Origin: Deltaproteobacteria bacterium
GTDB taxonomy: Bacteria > Desulfobacterota > JAFDED01
Reading direction: 5' to 3'
Length of the DNA: 54,975 nt
Assembly (NCBI GenBank): GCA_019310535.1
Contig: JAFDED010000015.1
Location: 1-54,975, forward strand
Of this stretch, positions 28,911-35,173 are shown in pieces (position 1 is the stretch's first letter; each line of letters starts with the position of its first letter). The notes beneath the pieces are model-generated. The model was not told where the DNA came from and searched no databases. It worked only from the letters and a program-made list of their open reading frames with translations. Position numbers and translations under genes: made by a program.

Positions 28911-29412
28911 CAATCAACAACCTCTTTATTGCACCCTTCTCCTCATTTTGCTCAGGAATATGATTCTGCTTGCATCGTTGGAATAATGTTCAGCGGGAGA
29001 TTCGATCTTTTCGTTTTGCCCTTGTCGCGACTGTATTCCATGGTTTCGTTTTTTTCTCAGGGGAATCTCCCGGCCCTGTCCAGCAAAAGAAAATAATTCA
29101 TTGATATTATTGACAATATAGTGCTGCACACGTCTTGGGCACGCAGGATAAAGTCTCAGATTCTGGCCAGGTTAGGAGAGTAATTCACGCTTTTACACAC
29201 AGCTTATCCACCGTCTTTGTGGAAAAAAGAGAATCTCCAAAAATTTCATGGCTTTCCGAAAAGGGAGGATACACTATTTACCATTCACACAAAAGCCGAC
29301 CACTTTGCCAGTTGACCCAAAACTTTTCACATCCGGTCCGGGTCTTTTTTGCCCCCCAGGACAATTTTCTTGAAAACAGGCGCTTTTTGCATTAGAATTC
29401 TTTTGATTAGCG
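28911..29412. other. 502-bp intergenic region before the MEMO-AMMECR1 gene
   Basis: No supported gene. It contains the promoter at 29370-29398, an interrupted repeat ATATT-N6-AATAT around 29103-29119, and a single DnaA-box-like TTATCCACC near 29203. One box does not indicate an origin. Confidence 0.5.
29370..29398 (+). promoter_or_regulatory. Promoter of the MEMO-AMMECR1 gene
   Basis: TTGAAA at 29370-29375, 17-bp spacer, TAGAAT at 29393-29398; each box differs from consensus at one position. The start would lie near 29405, leaving a very short leader if translation begins at 29413, or about 20 nt if it begins at ATG 29428. Confidence 0.5.
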
Positions 29413-30999
29413 ATGAACATGGAGTTTATGAGCGTAAAATATTCAAAAATCGCGGTCCTCTTGATTCTGGCAGCGGTGGTCACCGGATGGACCATACAGA
29501 AAAGGCCGGAATCCGAGAGTCATCGGGGAGGTGCCGTTATGGAACCCATCCGAAAATCCGTAATCGCGGGATCATGGTACCCTGGCGATCCGATCAAGCT
29601 CCGAAAGGATATTGAAGGTTATCTCCACACGGTGCCCACTGTGGAGAATTTGGGAAGGGTTGTGGCTTTGATTTGTCCCCATGCCGGCTACATGTATTCC
29701 GGCCGGGTCGCCGCGCACGCCTACAAGACCTTAATGGGCACAGGTCTGAAACGCGTGATTGTTGTGGCACCCAGTCACCGACATTTTTTTAAGGGGTCCT
29801 CTGTCTATAATCGCGGGGGGTATGAGACACCGCTGGGTATCGTTCCCGTGGATGAAACGTTGTGTAAAACCATAATGGATGCCAGCCCTACCATAGACTT
29901 CGTTCCCCGCGCACATGTCCAAGAACATTCACTGGAAATCCAATTGCCGTTTCTTCAATGCACTCTGGGAGAATTTTCACTCGTACCCATTGTCTTGGGC
30001 GATCAGGGCCTGGATAATTGCCGGATATTGGCCGATGCCATAGCGGCTTCTACGAGGAATCAACAAGTCCTACTGGTAGCAAGCACAGATCTCTCGCACT
30101 TCCATCCATACGATGAAGCCACCGCATTTGATCAACGATTTATCGAGCGCGTCAAAGCATTCGATGTGGATGGTCTGGCCAAAGACCTGGCGCAGACGCG
30201 CACTGAGGCCTGTGGAGGCGGGCCGGTGCTCACTGTCATGCTGGTAGCCCGAAAGATGGGTGCCGAGAGCATCCGGGTGTTGCATTATGCCAATTCCGGA
30301 GATGTAACAGGGGACAGATCGAGTGTGGTGGGGTACATGGCTGCTGTGATCACTCAAGAAAAAAGCCACAAACCAATCGAGAGGTCAGAAAACTCTCCCA
30401 CTCAACGCTCCATGGGTTCCACCAACGATGGCGTGTCCGACCAAGAAGGCCTGGACAGAAGCCTTGACCAGGAGGAAAAGGAGACCCTTCTCCACGTGGC
30501 GAGGGAAACAATTTACTGCCTTGCCCGGCGGGAAAAACCTCCTCTGTTAGAACTGGAAGAGGTGCCCTCCTTGCTCCGTGAGAAGCGAGGCGCCTTCGTA
30601 ACGTTGCATAAAGGCCGCATGCTCCGGGGGTGTATCGGTTATATACAGCCCATAAAGCCTCTTGTATTGGCTATCCAAGAGATGGCCGAGGCCGCAGCAT
30701 TCCGGGACCCGCGATTTCCTCCGATTACCGCTGATGAACTGGATGATCTGGATATCGAAATCTCTGTTCTTACTCCTCTTCGATGTATTAAAGATGTCAA
30801 TGAGATCCAAGTAGGAAAACACGGCATTTATATCAGCAAAGGATATCGATCTGGAATCCTCCTGCCTCAGGTGGCCACCGAGCAAGGGTGGGACCGTCAG
30901 AAATTTCTGGAACACACATGCCTCAAAGCCGGCCTCCCGAAAGACGCATGGAAGGATTCTGAAACAGAAATAAAAGTTTTTTCTGCAGAAATTTTTTAA
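29413..30999 (+). CDS. Membrane-anchored AmmeMemoRadiSam protein B-A fusion (MEMO + AMMECR1)
   Basis: 528 residues. A hydrophobic segment near residues 12-27 acts as signal anchor. A MEMO1-like domain follows (about 43-310; metal-ligand-type histidines in CPHAGYMYSG, APSHRHF, QEHSLEIQLPF and STDLSHFHPY). After a Ser-rich linker of about 40 residues comes an AMMECR1 domain (about 350-528) with the family motif LRGCIGYIQP. In other genomes these two proteins accompany a radical SAM enzyme in the AmmeMemoRadiSam system, whose chemistry is not established. Here they are one chain and no radical SAM partner gene lies nearby. Start may be ATG 29413, 29419 or 29428; a GGAG lies at 29420-29423. Confidence 0.88.
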   Translation: MNMEFMSVKYSKIAVLLILAAVVTGWTIQKRPESESHRGGAVMEPIRKSVIAGSWYPGDPIKLRKDIEGYLHTVPTVENLGRVVALICPHAGYMYSGRVAAHAYKTLMGTGLKRVIVVAPSHRHFFKGSSVYNRGGYETPLGIVPVDETLCKTIMDASPTIDFVPRAHVQEHSLEIQLPFLQCTLGEFSLVPIVLGDQGLDNCRILADAIAASTRNQQVLLVASTDLSHFHPYDEATAFDQRFIERVKAFDVDGLAKDLAQTRTEACGGGPVLTVMLVARKMGAESIRVLHYANSGDVTGDRSSVVGYMAAVITQEKSHKPIERSENSPTQRSMGSTNDGVSDQEGLDRSLDQEEKETLLHVARETIYCLARREKPPLLELEEVPSLLREKRGAFVTLHKGRMLRGCIGYIQPIKPLVLAIQEMAEAAAFRDPRFPPITADELDDLDIEISVLTPLRCIKDVNEIQVGKHGIYISKGYRSGILLPQVATEQGWDRQKFLEHTCLKAGLPKDAWKDSETEIKVFSAEIF

Positions 31000-31010
31000 A
31001 AGCGAGTGGC

Positions 31011-31039
31011 TTGACGCACCGGGGAACAAAACTTATATT
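31011..31039 (+). promoter_or_regulatory. Promoter of the zinc metallopeptidase gene
   Basis: TTGACG at 31011-31016, 17-bp spacer, TATATT at 31034-31039, just past the stop of the preceding gene. Both boxes are one mismatch from consensus. The leader to ATG 31199 is about 150 nt and contains the long-range inverted repeat at 31065-31141. Confidence 0.6.
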
Positions 31040-31064
31040 TAAATAATGAGAGCAATGAAAGCAC

Positions 31065-31141
31065 CAGCGCTCACACACGCCAAAATCGGAACTTTTTATT
31101 TTGTTGAGGTGTTTTTATTTTTGATGACAGCGTGAGCGCTG
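31065..31141 (+). repeat. Long-range inverted repeat in the metallopeptidase leader
   Basis: CAGCGCTCAC at 31065-31074 is exactly complementary to GTGAGCGCTG at 31132-31141, enclosing 57 nt. In RNA it would close an arm just after the predicted transcription start. No terminator or ribosome-site pairing was seen, so its role is unknown. Confidence 0.6.
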
Positions 31142-31198
31142 TATGAGCATGAGAAAGATTGCAAGCAAAATGTAACAGAAAGAAAGGAAGCTGAAGCC

Positions 31199-31894
31199 AT
31201 GCTTTTTTTTGATCCTTTGTATTTTATCATTGTAAGCCCTGCTCTGATCCTGGCCGTTTTCGCGCAGGTGTGGGTCAAAAAAGCGTATTCCAAATATTCG
31301 CGCGTTGCCACTGCATTCGGATATTCCGGCGCTCAGGCCGCAGCGGAAATCCTGCGCCGCAACGGCGTCATGGACGTGGATGTGGAAGTGGCCCAGGGGT
31401 TTCTTTCAGACCACTACGATCCGGGCAAGAAAGTTCTTCGTCTTTCTCCTGATGTATACTCCGGGCGAACAATGGCTTCCGTTGGCATCGCCGCGCATGA
31501 AGCGGGACATGCCTTGCAGCACGCTGACGGATATGCACCCTTGAAGTTGCGCACCGCGCTGGTTCCCATGACAATGCTGGGCTCAAACCTGGCCTTCCCG
31601 CTCTTGTTCATCGGTTTCCTGATGCAGTCCGCCTCGCTGGTCAATTTCGGCATAATCTTTTTCGGTACAGTCGTTCTCTTTCAGGTCGTGACGCTTCCCG
31701 TTGAATTCAACGCGAGCCGTCGAGCGCTGGCCATGCTGAGGTCCACCGGAGTGGTGAGCACAGACGAGCTGAGCGGTGCGCGCAGTGTTCTTACCGCTGC
31801 CGCCATGACGTATGTGGCCGCCGCCCTTTCTGCCATTCTTCAGTTAGTGTACTTCTTACTTCGGGCCGGATTGTTGGGTGGTCGGGACGATTAA
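31199..31894 (+). CDS. Zinc metallopeptidase, YugP family
   Basis: 231 residues. The zinc motif HEAGH (in AAHEAGHALQHA) lies near residue 100, flanked by hydrophobic segments at the N-terminus (about 5-24) and in the C-terminal half (about 120-165 and 197-225), so it is a membrane protein. The third zinc ligand is probably the Glu in the VEFNASRRA motif. Physiological substrates of this family are not known to me. Preceded by AAGGAAG. Expressed from its own promoter at 31011. Confidence 0.9.
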   Translation: MLFFDPLYFIIVSPALILAVFAQVWVKKAYSKYSRVATAFGYSGAQAAAEILRRNGVMDVDVEVAQGFLSDHYDPGKKVLRLSPDVYSGRTMASVGIAAHEAGHALQHADGYAPLKLRTALVPMTMLGSNLAFPLLFIGFLMQSASLVNFGIIFFGTVVLFQVVTLPVEFNASRRALAMLRSTGVVSTDELSGARSVLTAAAMTYVAAALSAILQLVYFLLRAGLLGGRDD

Positions 31895-31969
31895 TGATGT
31901 ACATGCAGCCCGGCATACAACAGTGAAAAGGCGTGTTAATCCAGTGAAATTATTCTTGAAGCAGAATTG

Positions 31970-32617
31970 ATGGCACCTGTTGAAGCCAGCCGTGCAAGCA
32001 GGATTCTATCCGCCCTGGATGCGGCCTATCCTGACCCAAAATGTGCGCTGAATTACCGAACGCCTTTCGAGCTTCTGGTCGCCTCCATCCTCTCCGCCCA
32101 GTGTACCGATGAGCGTGTCAATCAGGTTACGCCTGACCTTTTTCGCAGGTATCCCGATGCCCACGCTTTGGCCGGGGCAGGGCAGCCGGAGATTGAAGAG
32201 GCAGTGCGTCCCACCGGGTTTTTCCGGCAAAAAGCCAGGACCTTACACGCGTGCTGCAGGGAAATTGTCAAACAATTCGCGGGAGAAGTCCCCCCCACCC
32301 TTGAAGAGCTGATCACCCTTCCCGGAGTGGGGCGTAAGACTGCTAACCTGGTTCTGGGGGAAGCGTTCAGCGTTCCGGGGATTGTGGTGGATACGCATGT
32401 TCGACGGGTGGCGGCCCGGATTGGCTTTACCAACTCCAAGGATCCTGATCGAATAGAGCAGGATCTCATGATAATTATTCCCAAGGACCGCTGGACCCGA
32501 TTCTCGCACCAGCTTATCCGGCATGGAAGGACCATTTGTGCGGCCAGAAAACCCCGCTGCGAGATGTGTCTCATTCTGCCTGATTGCGATTATGGACGGA
32601 ACGCCGTTAAAATATGA
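31970..32617 (+). CDS. nth: Endonuclease III
   Basis: DNA glycosylase/AP lyase that removes oxidised pyrimidines. About 215 residues. The helix-hairpin-helix and catalytic lysine are in LPGVGRKTANLVL, the catalytic aspartate in VVDTHVRRVAARIG, and the C-terminal [4Fe-4S] cluster is C-x6-C-x2-C-x5-C (CAARKPRCEMCLILPDC). ATG 31970 is preferred over TTG 31967. It converges with the HIT gene, with only 10 bp between the two stops. Confidence 0.96.
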   Translation: MAPVEASRASRILSALDAAYPDPKCALNYRTPFELLVASILSAQCTDERVNQVTPDLFRRYPDAHALAGAGQPEIEEAVRPTGFFRQKARTLHACCREIVKQFAGEVPPTLEELITLPGVGRKTANLVLGEAFSVPGIVVDTHVRRVAARIGFTNSKDPDRIEQDLMIIIPKDRWTRFSHQLIRHGRTICAARKPRCEMCLILPDCDYGRNAVKI

Positions 32618-32627
32618 CAATTCGGAC

Positions 32628-32961
32628 CTATGAGGAACACTTCACTTTCACCTTTCCCTGGACTCCATATCGAGGAACCAGGTGAATGTGCGCATGCATA
32701 ATCACCTGTCCGGCAATAGGGCCTATATTAACCCCGGGGTTCTGCGCGCCTCTCCAGCGCATCCTTGACCCGCCGGAGGGCCTCCCGGATTTCCAGCCAT
32801 TCTGTGTGGATCGCTTCAAACAAGCTCCCGAAGCGGCGTTTGGGGATGATGAGGGAATGACCGGGTGTAAGAGGCCGAATGTCTCTGACAGCCAGCACAT
32901 GCTCGGTTTCGGCAAGAATTTTTTGTGGTGATAGTCGATAAAAAACGCATGCATCCTTCAT
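32628..32961 (-). pseudogene. HIT family protein, frameshifted
   Basis: Two overlapping minus-strand frames together make one HIT (histidine triad nucleotide hydrolase) protein of about 110 residues. The first part starts MKDACVFYRL at 32961 and reads LTPGHSLIIPKRRF. It then runs into a premature stop at 32728-32730. The second frame supplies VNIGPIAGQ and the catalytic triad HAHIHLVPRY. The shift falls in a C4G4 run (plus-strand 32732-32739): removing one C from the minus-strand CCCC gives the expected A-E-P-G-V-N-I-G join. All conserved motifs survive, so the damage is recent or a sequencing error. Confidence 0.85.
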
Positions 32962-33013
32962 CAGGAAATATGCCCGCAACAAAAAACCGCAATGATTCTA
33001 AAATCTTCAATAC

Positions 33014-33094
33014 AATAAGAATTTAATAAAAATCAAGCAATTAGAGTTTTATTTGCTGACCTCATAGGATAATTCCAAAAATTTATTAATGAAA
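33014..33094 (+). repeat. Intergenic repeat, copy B (upstream of miaB)
   Basis: Second copy of the element found at 21571-21649 before tgt. It lies 53 bp upstream of the HIT start (minus strand) and about 125 bp before miaB. On the minus strand it contains TTGCTT-N17-TATTGT, which could serve as a promoter for the HIT gene. Confidence 0.85.
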
Positions 33095-33218
33095 TTTCCC
33101 GGAGATGTCAATTTTAAGTTTCTTTCCGGCTTGTATGAAATGGAATGTGTACTTGCCAACCTGCTCGGGTCGTTATTTTTTAAGATATTGAATTGATGAT
33201 ATTCTGTAAGGATGATCC

Positions 33219-34559
33219 ATGAAGCTGGGGAAGTTTTATATCGAGACATATGGCTGCCAGATGAATGAACACGACTCGGAGCAGATGGCAGCGCAGCTTG
33301 AGGAACTCGGGTATGCCTCAACATCCGACATTTCTTCTGCAGATGTCGTCCTGGTCAATACCTGCACCATCCGCGAGAAGCCCGAACACAAGGTGTACAG
33401 TTTCCTTGGCAGGCTCCGAAAGCTTAAACGGCGAAACCCACATATGATTATCGGTGTTGGGGGGTGTGTGGCCCAGCAGCATGACTCAGCCTTGCTGGAT
33501 CGGGTGCCCCATCTTGATTTTGTGATAGGGACACATCAGGCAGGCCATTTGGGCGAACTCCTGGAGACCGTGCGTCTCAAGAGAACCCGTCTGGCCCGGA
33601 CCTGTTTTGATACAGGTGTGTTCAGCAGGAGGCTGTTGAGAGCCAGGGTCCACCGTGCCGCAGCCGCGGCAAGGGCATATGTAACGGTAATGGAAGGGTG
33701 TGATAACTTCTGCTCCTTCTGCGTGGTGCCTTATGTTCGAGGTCGGGAAAGGAGCCGTCCCAGCCGGGAGATTCTTCAGGAGGTCCGTCGGTTGACGGAG
33801 GCCGGCGTTGTGGAAATCACCTTGCTGGGACAGAATGTCAACTCGTATGGCCGAAAGGATGGAGACATAAGCTTTCCACAGTTGCTTAAGCGCCTGGGGG
33901 AGGTTGAGGGTCTGGCCCGATTGCGGTTCACCACCTCCCATCCCAGAGATTTCTCTGCCGAGGTTATTCAGGCTTTTGCCGATATCCCGACCTTGTGCGG
34001 ACACGTGCACCTGCCCCTCCAGTCCGGGTCCACGCGGATTCTGAGACGAATGAACAGAGGATACACCCGGGCGGAATACCTGGAGAAAGTGAAGTCCCTG
34101 CGACAAACCCGACCGGGCATTGCCGTTACCTCGGATATGATTGTAGGGTTTCCCGGGGAGACGGAAAAAGATTTCCAGGAGACACTTTCCCTTATGGAGA
34201 AAGTGAGATTCGACGGACTTTATTCATTCCAATATTCCGCCCGCCCCGGAACGGCGGCCTCTCGCATGGCGGATGACGTTCCCCCGGAAGAGAAGGCAAG
34301 ACGGCTTAAAATCCTTCAGAAATTACAGGATCAGCACACACTTGACGGGAACCGCCGGATGGCGGGAGAGGTGGTGGAGGTGCTGGTGGAGGGGCCGAGT
34401 CGCAATTCACACCGTGAGATGACCGGCCGGAGCCGGTGCAATCGAGTCGTCAATTTTCCGGGGAAAAGCGAGCTTGCGGGCAAACTGGTATCGGTTCGCA
34501 TTGAGGAAGGGCTAAAACATTCCCTCCGGGGAACCCTCATCTCTGACATCTCTGAATAA
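33219..34559 (+). CDS. miaB: tRNA-2-methylthio-N6-dimethylallyladenosine synthase
   Basis: Radical SAM methylthiotransferase acting on i6A-37 of tRNA. 446 residues. The N-terminal UPF0004 domain has three cluster cysteines (YGCQMNEHDSE, NTCTIREK, GGCVAQQ). The radical SAM domain carries CDNFCSFC near residue 160, and a C-terminal TRAM domain begins near residue 375. ATG 33219 is the standard start (FYIETYGCQMN). It stands last before the accessory island and is preceded by the repeat also found upstream of tgt. Confidence 0.97.
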   Translation: MKLGKFYIETYGCQMNEHDSEQMAAQLEELGYASTSDISSADVVLVNTCTIREKPEHKVYSFLGRLRKLKRRNPHMIIGVGGCVAQQHDSALLDRVPHLDFVIGTHQAGHLGELLETVRLKRTRLARTCFDTGVFSRRLLRARVHRAAAAARAYVTVMEGCDNFCSFCVVPYVRGRERSRPSREILQEVRRLTEAGVVEITLLGQNVNSYGRKDGDISFPQLLKRLGEVEGLARLRFTTSHPRDFSAEVIQAFADIPTLCGHVHLPLQSGSTRILRRMNRGYTRAEYLEKVKSLRQTRPGIAVTSDMIVGFPGETEKDFQETLSLMEKVRFDGLYSFQYSARPGTAASRMADDVPPEEKARRLKILQKLQDQHTLDGNRRMAGEVVEVLVEGPSRNSHREMTGRSRCNRVVNFPGKSELAGKLVSVRIEEGLKHSLRGTLISDISE

Positions 34560-34636
34560 GCGTATAAAACAAGAAACTTCGCTCCCCTCTGGGCGTCCTC
34601 ATCCCGTCAATATGTGCTCTCCCCCGGTTGATTCAC

Positions 34637-34963
34637 TTAAAAACTGATAATGCTTGCGATAAATAGACAAAGAAGTCCTCCATAAAATAAAATCTGATTG
34701 TATTTGAGTGGTACCCCCTTCGCCCCCTGTTCAAAGAACCATTTAAATTTGCTGATTATGCCTGCAGGTGGTGGAATAAATCCTGTTGGAGCGAAGGAAG
34801 ATGCCAGCAATACAGTGCCTTCTAGATTTAGAAACAATGAAATGATTTTTCTGATGCTATATTTGCAATGGCCCAAAAAAATTATTGCAATAAAAAGCGA
34901 AATGAGAGAAAGCACAATGGCAATCCAGCCGCTTGGGTATTTATATCCACCTTCGAACTGCAA
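34637..34963 (-). CDS. Small hypothetical membrane protein
   Basis: 108 residues with three hydrophobic segments (about 12-30, 40-62 and 90-107). The segment between the second and third is Phe/Pro/Lys-rich (GFIPPPAG, then FEQGAKGVPLKYN). No family recognised. AT-rich compared with the housekeeping genes. Lies alone between miaB (convergent) and the SBBP gene (same strand). Confidence 0.6.
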   Translation of the reverse strand: MQFEGGYKYPSGWIAIVLSLISLFIAIIFLGHCKYSIRKIISLFLNLEGTVLLASSFAPTGFIPPPAGIISKFKWFFEQGAKGVPLKYNQILFYGGLLCLFIASIISF

Positions 34964-35173
34964 TTATCACTCCCTCATATGGAGCTTGTAACCTACTATT
35001 TTTGTCAAGAACAATATTTCTTTTTACTCATGATTTAATTCCATAGTCTCATTTCATTTTTCCTCTCGAGCTTCAAGATCGCCAGCCAAGACCTACGGGT
35101 TCTAACAAATGGACTCAAAATTAAAATCTCAAAAAACATCAGATCATAAGCCGTATCTTGTACCGCAAGTGCC

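Noticed and set aside
29195..29230. DnaA-box-like TTATCCACC near a possible origin
   Set aside because: Only one imperfect box, with no AT-rich unwinding region array and no dnaA or dnaN nearby.
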